From Olsenella uli (GTDB lineage: Bacteria > Actinomycetota > Coriobacteriia > Coriobacteriales > Atopobiaceae), in assembly GCF_901212655.1 (NCBI RefSeq), contig NZ_CAAKON010000025.1, forward strand, positions 30 through 47,805: a DNA stretch of 47,776 nt, written 5' to 3'. The first letter of the stretch is position 1. Each line of letters opens with the position of its first letter. The notes beneath the pieces were generated by a model that was not told the DNA's origin, searched no databases, and saw only the letters and a program-made list of their open reading frames with translations. Made by a program: the position numbers and the translations under genes. This document shows, piece by piece, positions 7,712 through 16,324 of this stretch.

Positions 7712-9136
7712 CTAATACTCGAGCTCGAGGGGCATATTGAAGTAGCGGACGGCGTTGTTGTAGCTGATGTCCTTCACGAGCTTGCCAAGCACCTCGAAGT
7801 CGGCGGGATACTTGCCGGCCTCCACCCACTCGCCGATGAGCCCGCAGAGCACGCGGCGGAAGTACTCGTGGCGCGGGTAGCTCAGGAAGGAGCGGGAGTC
7901 CGTGAGCATGCCCACGAAGTTGCCCAGCACGCCCTCGTTGGCGAGCGCCGTGAGCTGCTCGCGCATGCCCACCTCGTTGTCGTTGAACCACCAGGCGGAG
8001 CCGTTCTGGATCTTGCCGGCGACGGGAGCCTCCTGGAAGCAGCCCATGACCGTGTCGATCATGGTGTTGTCGACCGGGTTCAGGCTGTAGAGGATGGTCT
8101 TGGGCAGGCCGCTCTTCTCCTGGATGGAGTTGAGGAAGTCGGCGAGCTGGTCGGCCGGGGTGTAGTTGGAGATGCAGTCGTAGCCGGTATCGGGGCCGAG
8201 CTTGGCGAACATGGCACGGTTGTTGTCGCGCTTGCAGCCAAAGTGGAGCTGCATGGCCCAGTCGAGGCGCACGTACTCGGCAGCGGCGAACTGCATGAAG
8301 GCGGTCTTGTACTGCAGGACCTCGCGCTCGGTGGGAACTTTGCCGGCCATGCCCTTCTTGAAGATGGCCTCAACCTCGGCCTCGGTGGCCGGGGCATACA
8401 TCACGTAGTCGAGCGCGTGGTCGGAGGCAACGCAGCCCAGCTCGGCGGCCACGTCATAGCGCTTGGAGATAGCGCGCTTGAAGTCGGCGAAGGTCTTGAT
8501 GGCGATGCCAGAGACACGGGCAAGCTTCTTCACGTAGGCGGCAAACTCGGGGCCACGCTCGACGCGCAGGGCCGCGTCCGGACGCATGGCCGGGACGACC
8601 TTCACGTCGAAGGAGTCGTCGGCGGCGAGCTTCTTGTGGAACTCGAAGGAGTCGGCCGGGTCGTCGGTGGTGCAGACGAGGCGCACGCCGGAGTTCTTGA
8701 CGAGGTTGCGGGCGCTCATCTCGGGCTCGGCGAGCTTGGCGTTGGCGAGGTCCCAGACCTCCTGCGCGGACTTGGAGTTGAGCACGCCGTCGAAGCCGAA
8801 GTAGCGCTTGAGCTCGAGGTGGCTCCACTCGAAGACGGGGTTGCCCACGCAGCGCTCGAGGGTCTCGGCCCACTTCTGGAACTTCTCGCGCGGGTCGGCG
8901 TCGCCGGTGATGTACTTCTCGTCCACGCCGTTGGCGCGCATGAGGCGCCACTTGTAGTGGTCGCCGCCCAGCCAGACCTCGGTGATGGTGCTGAAGCGCT
9001 TGTCCTCCCAGATCTCCTGGGGGTTGAGGTGGCAGTGATAGTCCACGATGGGCGTGCCATGCGCGAACTCGTGGAAGAGCCGCTGGCCCGTCTCTGTGCT
9101 GAGCAGGAAGTCCTGATCGTCCATGAACTGCTTCAC
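7712..9136 (-). CDS. uxaC: uronate isomerase UxaC (474 aa)
   Basis: Isomerises D-galacturonate to D-tagaturonate (and D-glucuronate to D-fructuronate); first cytoplasmic step of the uxa pathway. It is an amidohydrolase-fold enzyme with the metal-binding HCH in PIVDYHCHLNP near residue 35, ITEVWLGGDHYKWRLMRANG, and a C-terminal LTDSRSFLSYPRHEYFRRVL block typical of the family. GTG at 9136 was preferred to the ATG five codons later because GAAGGAG sits seven bases upstream of it. It is the first gene of the block, with a consensus-like promoter about 170 bases upstream and an operator-like palindrome in the leader. Confidence 0.95.
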   Translation of the reverse strand: MKQFMDDQDFLLSTETGQRLFHEFAHGTPIVDYHCHLNPQEIWEDKRFSTITEVWLGGDHYKWRLMRANGVDEKYITGDADPREKFQKWAETLERCVGNPVFEWSHLELKRYFGFDGVLNSKSAQEVWDLANAKLAEPEMSARNLVKNSGVRLVCTTDDPADSFEFHKKLAADDSFDVKVVPAMRPDAALRVERGPEFAAYVKKLARVSGIAIKTFADFKRAISKRYDVAAELGCVASDHALDYVMYAPATEAEVEAIFKKGMAGKVPTEREVLQYKTAFMQFAAAEYVRLDWAMQLHFGCKRDNNRAMFAKLGPDTGYDCISNYTPADQLADFLNSIQEKSGLPKTILYSLNPVDNTMIDTVMGCFQEAPVAGKIQNGSAWWFNDNEVGMREQLTALANEGVLGNFVGMLTDSRSFLSYPRHEYFRRVLCGLIGEWVEAGKYPADFEVLGKLVKDISYNNAVRYFNMPLELEY

Positions 9137-9244
9137 GTCTGCGCTCCTTCGTCTGGCCGGGGTGCCCCCGGCTTCGCGTCCCAACCGGGAGTTCCCGACC
9201 TGGGGAGTTCCCGTCCTGGCGTCGCCTTTGTTAGCGGCACTTGT

Positions 9245-9260
9245 TTGAAACCGTTTTCAT
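9245..9260. promoter_or_regulatory. LacI-type operator in the uxaC leader
   Basis: Near-palindrome TTGAAACCGTTTTCAT centred on CCG, matching 12 of 16 positions of the symmetric site at 25878. It lies downstream of the proposed uxaC promoter, where a bound repressor would act as a roadblock. Confidence 0.6.
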
Positions 9261-9305
9261 AGCTTCTTCGTTCCAAGTGGTGCTTTACGCACCTCTCGGC
9301 TTGAC

Positions 9306-9334
9306 ATAGTGAAGCCTCTGCGCATGCAAATCAA
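9306..9334 (-). promoter_or_regulatory. sigma-70-type promoter of the uxaCBA operon
   Basis: On the minus strand TTGATT (complement of 9329-9334) and CACTAT (complement of 9306-9311) are exactly 17 bases apart. This is the best promoter match in the 489-base uxaC/lacI divergent region and gives a leader of roughly 160 bases that contains the 9245 operator. Confidence 0.55.
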
Positions 9335-9444
9335 GTCACAATATGGCCTTTTTCTCGGTGTTTATAGTTCTACAACAGGCATTTCGCTGGAAGCTCTCGC
9401 TGGAATCTGATTTCCGATTTCATTTGGTTCTCGGTAAACGGCAG

Positions 9445-9460
9445 ATGGTACCGTTTTCAT
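9445..9460. promoter_or_regulatory. LacI-type operator, uxaC/kdgR divergent region
   Basis: ATGGTACCGTTTTCAT: its left half equals that of the perfect palindrome at 35411-35430 and its right half equals that of the 9245 site. This links the two operator sub-types to one regulator. Confidence 0.6.
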
Positions 9461-9482
9461 CGGTTTGCCATATCTTCACGTT

Positions 9483-9512
9483 TTGACCTTTATTCTGTTA
9501 TCGTTTCCATAA
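9483..9512 (+). promoter_or_regulatory. promoter and overlapping operator of the LacI-family gene
   Basis: TTGACC at 9483-9488 and CCATAA at 9507-9512 are 18 bases apart. The stretch 9495-9510 (CTGTTATCGTTTCCAT) is a weaker copy of the operator lying between the two boxes, consistent with autoregulation of the downstream repressor gene. Confidence 0.45.
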
Positions 9513-9625
9513 GCTTGGCGCCGATGATGTCCCACGGTTACAGATAGCCCATTTCACCTGCAAACTCGCATGTGTGGCCCTCGAACGCCCAGCTCGCAAA
9601 CCGGTCCCACCGCAAAGGAGCCACC

Positions 9626-10684
9626 ATGGCTGCCAAGAAGGCCACCATCTCAGACATCGCCACCGCGGCGGGTGTCTCCAAGACCACCGTCTCGCGCTAC
9701 ATCAACGGCCGATTCGACCTACTCTCCGAGAGCGCTCGCACCCGCGTGGAGAAGGCCATCCAGCTGGCCAACTACCGCCCCAGCGCCGTGGCCCGCAGCC
9801 TCAAGACCCAGCGTTCCTGCCTCGTGGGCGTCGTCGTGGCCAACATCACCACGCCGTTCGCCACCTCGCTTTTGAACGGCATCAGCCAGGGCCTGCGCGA
9901 GGGCAGCTACGTGCCCATGTTCGCCGACGCCGCGGACTCGCCCGAGACCGAGCACGCGCTCATCGAGTCTCTCGTGAGCCACCAGGTGGACGGCCTCATC
10001 GTCAACACCACGTGCGCCGAGAACCCCGAGCTCATCGCCCTCGCCAACTCGGGCACGCCCGTGGTGCTCGCGGACCGCTACATCAATGACTACAACTTCG
10101 ACATCTCCGCGTGCGAGTATCGGGAGCCCACGCTGGCCCTCATGCGCCACCTGCGCGAGGCGGGCTATCGCCGCGCCGCCCTCGTGACGCAGGAGTACCG
10201 CAACAACTCCCCGCGCGAGACGCGCCGCGACGCCTTCGTCGAGGGAGACCTCGAGCTCTTTGGCGCGCAGGACCCCGAGGCGGACGTCTACCTGGCCGAC
10301 CCCTGGAACCCCGGCGCCATGCGCGAGGTGATGCGCCGCCTGCTCGAGGAGAGCGACGGGCCGGTGGGCGTCTACGCCACCAACACCGTGACGCTGATTG
10401 CCGTCAACAACGCGCTCGAGGAGCTTGGCGCGCGCGTCCCCGGCGAGGTGGGCCTCTGCGGCCCCGACGACTGGGGCTGGGCGCACCGCATGGGCTGGGA
10501 CTGGACGAGCACGCTCGCCGGAGGCGTCACCACCTTCGAGACCAACCCGTACCAGATGGGCTACGAGGCCGCGAAGCTCATGCTCGAGCGCATCAACGAC
10601 CCGGCAGGCAAGAAGCGCACGTGCCTCATCCCCACCGAGCTTCAGATTCGCGCGAGCACGAGCCTCCAGGCGCCCGAGGCGTAG
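9626..10684 (+). CDS. LacI-family regulator, KdgR-like (352 aa)
   Basis: DNA-binding repressor with an N-terminal helix-turn-helix (ATISDIATAAGVSKTTVSRY, residues about 6-25), hinge helix region (YRPSAVARSLKTQ) and a periplasmic-binding-protein-like effector domain. The GPDDWGWAHRMGWDW segment in the C-terminal domain resembles KdgR-type repressors that sense 2-keto-3-deoxygluconate or related hexuronate intermediates. ATG 9626 has AAAGGAG six bases upstream. Divergent from uxaC, it is the natural candidate for binding the ATGGAACCGGTTCCAT-type sites here and upstream of both transporters and the PL4 gene. Identity as the orthologue of kdgR is inferred, so no symbol is given. Confidence 0.88.
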   Translation: MAAKKATISDIATAAGVSKTTVSRYINGRFDLLSESARTRVEKAIQLANYRPSAVARSLKTQRSCLVGVVVANITTPFATSLLNGISQGLREGSYVPMFADAADSPETEHALIESLVSHQVDGLIVNTTCAENPELIALANSGTPVVLADRYINDYNFDISACEYREPTLALMRHLREAGYRRAALVTQEYRNNSPRETRRDAFVEGDLELFGAQDPEADVYLADPWNPGAMREVMRRLLEESDGPVGVYATNTVTLIAVNNALEELGARVPGEVGLCGPDDWGWAHRMGWDWTSTLAGGVTTFETNPYQMGYEAAKLMLERINDPAGKKRTCLIPTELQIRASTSLQAPEA

Positions 10685-10882
10685 CGAGCGCCAGCGCGTC
10701 AAGCCCACTCTGCGCATCGCCGGACGAGCCTGCCGCATCGTCAACCGATATCCCCCAAGCATGCCACGCTCGCCCCTTCGTGGCCCGCTCGACGCGACGC
10801 GGCCTTCACAAGCGCGTAACGCCCCTTCGATAGAATAGGTGGCCAACGTCGAGGGCCCCATGGCGGGCCATGAGGGGGACAT

Positions 10883-12739
10883 ATGGCAATCGGTCCGTTT
10901 GGCAAGGGCAAGAGGGAGATCACGGCGCCAATCGGCAGACGAGGCGGAGCCGGGGCAACGCCTCAGCAGGCTTCCGCCAGCCAAGGCGAAGGCAGCGTCC
11001 CGCAGCAGGCCGCATCCCCTCTCCCGCAAGCACGAGGCGCCCGCGCCGCGGCGCCCGGCGTCCCGCAGCAGGCAGCCAGCCCCGCCCCGCACGTGCCCGG
11101 CACGCATGCCGAAGCCTCCCTCCCACACCGGGCCAGCGCACAAGCGCCAAGCCCCTACGCCGAAGCCACAACCCCGCTCGTGGAGCCTGCCGGCGCCACC
11201 CTGCCCCGCCCCGCCGCTGGCGCAGCACCGGCGCAGCCGCGCTCGAACCTGCGTTCGGCCTCACTCGGCACGCGCTTCAGCCGAAAGCGCGCCCAGCGTC
11301 CGCGTAAGCCCCGCAAGCCCAACAAGCTCGCCCTGCTCATCTCGGCCTGGTGGAACCGCCTCATCGGCGCCGTCTACTCCGGCTCGCTCTCGAGCCAGAC
11401 CGAGCAGTACGCCGCCCACAACACCACGCAGGACTACATCTGGAACTCCGTGGGCCTGGGCGCCTGGGGCGTCGTGTTCCCCATCCTCTCAATCGTCACC
11501 ACGCAGCTCGTGAACGTGGATGCCGCCGGCCGCTTCTCCATGGCGTTCGTCACCGGCACGCTGCTGCTCTTCATCGCCAACTACGGCGTGCGCACCTACC
11601 AGGTCTCCGACATCGACGAGACGCACTCGTTCTGGGACTACCAGGTGAACCGCATCGCCACCTGCCTGGCCATGCTCGCCGCGGGCTTCGCCTACTGCAA
11701 GTTCCGCGGCTACGACGCCCAGATGTTCACGCTGTCCATGGGTATGTTCCTCTACCGCGCCATCGACGGCCTGGCCGACGTCTACGAGGGGCGCCTTCAG
11801 CAGATGGACAAGCTCTACCTCGCCGGCGTCTCGCAGGCGGTGCGCTCGGCGGCCGTCATCGTGGGCTACACCGTGCTCATCTTCATCACGCACGACCTGG
11901 GCATCGCGGGCATCGCCATGGCCGTGGGCGCCATCACGAGCTTCGTGCTGCTCACGCTGCCGCTCACCTACTTCGAGACGCCGAGGAGCGCCCGCCCGAC
12001 GGTCTCGGGCGTGAAGGACCTGTTCGTTCAGTGCTTCCCGCTGTTCGTGGCGCTGTTCCTCTACAACTTCATCGACAACATGCCCAAGTTCTCGATGGAG
12101 GGCGCGCTCCCCTACGCGGACCAGCTCTACTTCAACGCCCTGTTCAGCCCGGCGCACATCATCATCATGGCGATCGGTTTCATCTACAAGCCGCAGCTCA
12201 CGCGTCTGGCCGAGATCTGGGCCGACCCCAAGCGCCGCGTGCGCTTCGACCTCATCGTGCTGGCGGTGCTCACCATCATCGTGCTGCTCACGCTGGGCGT
12301 GGCCGCCTTCATGGGCACCATCGGCATCCCCATCACGAGCTTCCTGTACGGCGTGGACTTCGAGCAGTTCAGGGGGCTCTGCTACGTGATGATCGCCACC
12401 GGCGGCGTCTGCGCGGCCATCGACTTCCTGTACCAGATCATCACGGTGCTGCGCCGCCAGAAGGCCGTCACCCGCGTCTACCTGCTCACGCTGGGCTTTT
12501 CCCTGTTCATCCCGCCCTTGCTCATCGGGTTCACGGGGCTCACGGGCGCGGTGCTGGGATATCTCATCGTCATGTGCATCCTGCTCGTGCTGCTCGTGAC
12601 CGAGTACCTCTCCATCCACGCGGAGCTCTCCGAGACGATGAAGGCGCTGCACTTCCGCCGCGAGGACAAGCCTGCCGTTCGAGAGGAACCGGCAGCCGTA
12701 GCGAAAGCGGGCACGGACGAGGGCGAGCGGGCCGAGTAG
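10883..12739 (+). CDS. multi-pass polysaccharide flippase-like membrane protein (618 aa)
   Basis: Residues about 1-140 are a low-complexity Ala/Pro/Gln-rich cytoplasmic tail with a repeated VPQQAASP motif. From about residue 150 on, a dozen or more hydrophobic segments alternate with short loops in the manner of MOP-superfamily oligosaccharide flippases (Wzx/MurJ-like polysaccharide biosynthesis proteins), ending in a charged tail. ATG 10883 has GAGGGGG upstream, and TAGAAT near 10832 may be its -10 box. The likely role is translocation of a lipid-linked envelope glycan, but no glycosyltransferase lies nearby and the substrate cannot be read from sequence. It precedes the DUF3825 gene by about 210 bases on the same strand. 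Confidence 0.75.
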   Translation: MAIGPFGKGKREITAPIGRRGGAGATPQQASASQGEGSVPQQAASPLPQARGARAAAPGVPQQAASPAPHVPGTHAEASLPHRASAQAPSPYAEATTPLVEPAGATLPRPAAGAAPAQPRSNLRSASLGTRFSRKRAQRPRKPRKPNKLALLISAWWNRLIGAVYSGSLSSQTEQYAAHNTTQDYIWNSVGLGAWGVVFPILSIVTTQLVNVDAAGRFSMAFVTGTLLLFIANYGVRTYQVSDIDETHSFWDYQVNRIATCLAMLAAGFAYCKFRGYDAQMFTLSMGMFLYRAIDGLADVYEGRLQQMDKLYLAGVSQAVRSAAVIVGYTVLIFITHDLGIAGIAMAVGAITSFVLLTLPLTYFETPRSARPTVSGVKDLFVQCFPLFVALFLYNFIDNMPKFSMEGALPYADQLYFNALFSPAHIIIMAIGFIYKPQLTRLAEIWADPKRRVRFDLIVLAVLTIIVLLTLGVAAFMGTIGIPITSFLYGVDFEQFRGLCYVMIATGGVCAAIDFLYQIITVLRRQKAVTRVYLLTLGFSLFIPPLLIGFTGLTGAVLGYLIVMCILLVLLVTEYLSIHAELSETMKALHFRREDKPAVREEPAAVAKAGTDEGERAE

Positions 12740-12948
12740 CGAGGCCGGACGGCCCACCGTGCCCGGCGCGTGAGTCGAACCCGGGGGGAGTCCAGGAAGG
12801 CCAAGCAGCAAGTTTGGACCGACTAGGCTCGGCATGGGTATCGATTTGGAGCCCAGAGAGTCCGAGCACAGCCCAACCGACACGCCCTCCCGCCACCCAG
12901 GCGCTACCATGGGAAACGTCGCAGAGCAGACGGACGCAAGGGGGCCGC
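12740..12948. other. intergenic spacer
   Basis: About 210 bases between the flippase and DUF3825 genes. A GGTTCGACTC-like T-arm fragment can be read on the minus strand near 12771-12787, but no cloverleaf can be folded around it. Nothing else is recognisable except AAGGGGG just before the DUF3825 start. Confidence 0.4.
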
Positions 12949-14016
12949 ATGGACACTGACGAGAGCCGAGCCGCGGAAGGCAGAAGGCCCACGCCCGCAG
13001 GTGACACGCCAGCGGGCTCCTCGCCCGCGATTCCCTCGCCCGCGCCGAGGGTGCCGCGCCCACAGGCCCTCCCCCGCGAGCTCTCGCCCTCGCGCGCGCT
13101 CACGGACTTTGCCTACCTCGGCCGCTGGAATGACTTCCTCGCCCAGCTCGCAGACCGGGCCCTGCCCGAGCGCTGGGACTTTGGCGGCGCGCGCATTGCC
13201 AACGAGCCCGAGCTCACGCAGGACGCGGCCGCAGGCGAAAGCGCGATTGCCGGCGCCGGGCCGCTGCAGCCGCACCTGCACCCCATCCTCAAGAGCTACA
13301 TCGCCACCACGTTCTACCGCCTCCAGCGCGAGGGCAAGGTGTGCGTCTCCGAGACAGACCGGCTCGCGGCCTTCAACTCCGGCCTCGTGGACCGCCACTA
13401 TGACGACATCTACGTCTGCTTCAAGCCCAACTACATGCCCGGCCGCATGCCATGGGTCTTCGACGGCCTCTGCACGCAGGGCGAGGGCCGCCTCGGCAAG
13501 GAGCTCGTGCGCCGCTTCAACCCCCTGCCGCAGCCGGCGTCCTACTTCGAGCGCAAGGAGGACCTGCTCTTCGACCTCGACCGAAACCTCGTCATCAACT
13601 ACGACCACGTCCTCGTGGACAACATCGGCAGGCTGCCGCTCGCCTTCATCGAGGAGGGCCTGCGCACGGACCACGTCACCTCGCTCGAAGAGGTGCGCGA
13701 GCGCCTTCGCTCGGACCCCTCCGCCTTCCGCTACCTGCGAGGACGCCTGGACGACGCCGTCGAGCTCGCCCGCAAGCGGGTGCGCTGGAACTGGCGCACG
13801 GCCATCCCCATGTACTACCCGCGCGCCAACGTGATGAGCCTGCTTCTCCCCCTCTGCCTCATGGATGACGCTCGGGCCGACGCCGCGCTCGTGGTGGAGC
13901 TCATGGAATCCGGCAACTACCAGGGCCAGACCATCCTCACCATGCAGCAGGCCTACATAGACGCCCGCATCGTCTGCCGACCCGACAGCGACTGGCTCAC
14001 CCCCACGGCGCACTAG
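12949..14016 (+). CDS. DUF3825 domain protein (355 aa)
   Basis: After a Pro/Ala-rich N-terminal stretch (about residues 1-45) the protein matches the DUF3825 pattern throughout: LTDFAYLGRWNDFLAQLADRALPERW, an ILKSYIATTFYRLQREGKV helix, the FNSGLVDRHYDDIYVCF core, and NLVINYDHVLVDNIGRLP near residue 215. The function of the domain is unestablished; family members occur in bacteria next to nucleic-acid-related and stress genes. ATG 12949 has AAGGGGG four bases upstream. The C-terminal half (RANVMSLLLPLCL, GQTILTMQQAYIDARIV) is also conserved-looking. It converges with the Elp3-type gene, 77 bases away, with no obvious terminator between them. Confidence 0.8.
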   Translation: MDTDESRAAEGRRPTPAGDTPAGSSPAIPSPAPRVPRPQALPRELSPSRALTDFAYLGRWNDFLAQLADRALPERWDFGGARIANEPELTQDAAAGESAIAGAGPLQPHLHPILKSYIATTFYRLQREGKVCVSETDRLAAFNSGLVDRHYDDIYVCFKPNYMPGRMPWVFDGLCTQGEGRLGKELVRRFNPLPQPASYFERKEDLLFDLDRNLVINYDHVLVDNIGRLPLAFIEEGLRTDHVTSLEEVRERLRSDPSAFRYLRGRLDDAVELARKRVRWNWRTAIPMYYPRANVMSLLLPLCLMDDARADAALVVELMESGNYQGQTILTMQQAYIDARIVCRPDSDWLTPTAH

Positions 14017-14093
14017 CGCACCCGCACGCCGCGCTCCGTGCCCCCACGCTCGCCCACGCCATTCCCTCCGCCCCATCCGGCCCAGCCTTGCCC

Positions 14094-16154
14094 TTAGAGA
14101 ACCCGCTGCTGGTAGAGGCCGTTGTCAACAAAGCCGAGACGGCGATAGTAGGCGCGGGTGCCCACGGCGGAGATGACGTTGATGCGCCCGTAGCCCGCCT
14201 CGCGAGCAAGCTCGCAGGCACGCTCCACGAGGGCGCGCCCAAGGCCGAGGTGCTGGGCAGAGCCCGTCTGCTCGCCAAGGCGCGAGACCGTGCCGTAGAC
14301 GTGCACCTCGCGAATCATGGCCTCGCCCGGCCTCACGGGCAACCTGCCCGCATGGGCGCGCAGGTAGTCCTCGCGCGGCAGCGAGAGGCGGAGGAAGCCC
14401 GCGATGCGCCCCTCCGGCGTCACCCATTGAAGGAACCGCTCCGAGGTGTTCGTCGTCTCGTACGTCAGCACGTCGAGCGTAAGCGTCGACACATCCACGT
14501 CGCCAAGCGCCACCTCACGGGAACGAATCTCGCGGATAGGCGCGGCGGCCGAATCGATGGCCGAGGAGGCATCATCGGGGCCTGCCGCCGGAAGACACGC
14601 CAAGCCGGCGCTCGCAGGGGAGCCAGGGGAAAGCGCACCGCCAAAGTTTCGCCCATCGCCCTTTCCGGCGGCACGCGAGCTGGCCTCCCCCGCCTCGCGC
14701 ATGCGCTCGTCTATCAGCTGCCGAAGGTTCGACTTCTTGTTGCCGGCCACGATGTCCTTCGCGGCAAAGTCTCGGATCATGCGCGAGATGCGGCAGAAGG
14801 CGGGCGTAGCAAGCACGTCCGCAACCAGCACATCCACGAGCTCGTCCTCGGTATAGGGGCACCAGGCCCCGCTCGCGTAGTCACGCGCGAGCGGGGCGCT
14901 CTCGATGAGGGCGCAGGGATAGAGCTTGATCTCGTCGGGCTGGAAGGCCGACGCGCTCACGAGACGACGGTAGTCGGCGATGTCCTCTCTGGGCGTGGAG
15001 CCCAGAAGGTTCACCATCGCGTGCGCGTGGATCTTAAAGCCGAATGCCCGCAGGAGCTCGAAGGATTCCTCGATGCAGGCCACCCGCACGCCGCGGTGGT
15101 TGATGTCGAGCACGCGCTGGCTCGTGCTCTGCACGCCCATCTGCACCTTCGTAGCGCCCAGGCGTCGGATGAGCGTGAGCGCCTCCGGCGTGGCGGCATC
15201 GGGACGGGTCTCCACCACGAGGCCCACGACCCTGTGGCGAGCAGTCTCGTTGATGCGTTGCTCGCGCTCGAGGTCCTCACGCGCGGCGCGGGCCCCACCC
15301 CCGGGTTCCCAGGGCCCGTGTTCCCCGGCCCCGGATTCCCCAGCCCCATAGAGCCTGCGCACGGCGGCGTTATACGAGAGCTCGCCCGCAGTGACGGCAC
15401 GCTGCGCCTCGGCCACGGCGTCGGCATCGGCGAGCGCGGGACCGTAGCCGCTTGGCCCGGCGAACTCACCCGCACGCGCATCCGCGTGCCCGCCAGTGCG
15501 CTCCTGCGCATACGCGCCCGAACGACCCCGCTCATAGTGCGCCAGGCGCCCAAGAAACGCCTCGTCATCGAGCCGCTCGGGAGAGTCGTCCGCATCGTTG
15601 AGCGCCCGGAGCAGCTCGCGGGCAAACCACAGCTGGTAGCCCTCGGGATAGTCACTCCAGGTGCCGCCCAGCACGATGAGCTCCACCTTGTCGGTAGCGT
15701 GCCCCATGCGCGCAAGCGCCGCCAGGCGCACGCGAACCTGCAGATAGGGATCAAAGTAGTTCTGTTTGGCCCGCTCGCAGGCAGGCTCTGCCGAGAGGTA
15801 GCTCTTGGGCATGCGCACGTCGCTGGGGCAGAACCGGCACGCGCCGGAACAGGGCCAGGGCTTGGTGATGACGGTGATGGGCGCCACGCCCGAGGCGGTG
15901 CGGCGCGGCTTCACCCGCAGCACCGCGAGCAGGCGCCGCTCGAGCTCAGGCGTTATGTCCCAGCTCTTCCAGCGTTCAGGCTCCGTCGCCTTCACGCGCT
16001 CGTAGTAGGGCGTGAGCAGCCGCTTGGCATAGGCCCGCGAGTCGCCGATGCCGCTCAGCTTGAGCGCCGCGTGCGTGATGCGCAGCAGCTCGCGATCATC
16101 GACCTCCTGCCCGCTCCGCAGTCGCTCGAGAATCTGTAGGATGATGTGTTCCAT
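14094..16154 (-). CDS. Elp3-type radical SAM / GNAT tRNA U34 modification enzyme (686 aa)
   Basis: Stand-alone bacterial Elp3 homologue, expected to form 5-carboxymethyluridine at tRNA wobble U34 from acetyl-CoA and S-adenosylmethionine. The N-terminal helical region is followed by KPWPCSGACRFC with the [4Fe-4S] cysteines at residues 102, 106 and 109, YLSAEPACERAKQNYFDPY, VGLVVETRPD, VQMGVQS, and a C-terminal GNAT domain (MIREVHVYG, HLGLGRALVERA, VGTRAYYRRLGF). It is longer than most bacterial members because of two low-complexity inserts: one built from 15-base repeats at 15301-15350, the other between the SAM and GNAT domains. No Shine-Dalgarno precedes ATG 16154; a TATACT box seven bases upstream suggests a leaderless mRNA. 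The divergent neighbour is a Trm9-like methyltransferase. Confidence 0.88.
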   Translation of the reverse strand: MEHIILQILERLRSGQEVDDRELLRITHAALKLSGIGDSRAYAKRLLTPYYERVKATEPERWKSWDITPELERRLLAVLRVKPRRTASGVAPITVITKPWPCSGACRFCPSDVRMPKSYLSAEPACERAKQNYFDPYLQVRVRLAALARMGHATDKVELIVLGGTWSDYPEGYQLWFARELLRALNDADDSPERLDDEAFLGRLAHYERGRSGAYAQERTGGHADARAGEFAGPSGYGPALADADAVAEAQRAVTAGELSYNAAVRRLYGAGESGAGEHGPWEPGGGARAAREDLEREQRINETARHRVVGLVVETRPDAATPEALTLIRRLGATKVQMGVQSTSQRVLDINHRGVRVACIEESFELLRAFGFKIHAHAMVNLLGSTPREDIADYRRLVSASAFQPDEIKLYPCALIESAPLARDYASGAWCPYTEDELVDVLVADVLATPAFCRISRMIRDFAAKDIVAGNKKSNLRQLIDERMREAGEASSRAAGKGDGRNFGGALSPGSPASAGLACLPAAGPDDASSAIDSAAAPIREIRSREVALGDVDVSTLTLDVLTYETTNTSERFLQWVTPEGRIAGFLRLSLPREDYLRAHAGRLPVRPGEAMIREVHVYGTVSRLGEQTGSAQHLGLGRALVERACELAREAGYGRINVISAVGTRAYYRRLGFVDNGLYQQRVL

Positions 16155-16161
16155 GCGGGAC

Positions 16162-16167
16162 AGTATA
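16162..16167 (-). promoter_or_regulatory. -10 box for a leaderless Elp3 transcript
   Basis: Minus-strand TATACT ends seven bases before the ATG of the Elp3-type gene, so transcription would begin at or within a base or two of the start codon. There is no purine-rich ribosome binding site in the gap (GTCCCGC). No good -35 box is visible. Confidence 0.55.
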
Positions 16168-16324
16168 GACGGGTAGGCCGAGGCGTCGGCTTGCGAGCGC
16201 AGGCCGGCCGTGGGCACTTGGGCAGACCGGGGACAACACGCCAGCGCAAGCCACAGCGCCGGCACTCGGGCCCGGCACCACCCCGCCACCATTCCCAAGC
16301 AGGCACGCCAACCAAGAGGCACAC

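Noticed and set aside
12771..12790. tRNA-like T-arm sequence on the minus strand
   Set aside because: No anticodon arm, D-arm or acceptor pairing could be found around it.
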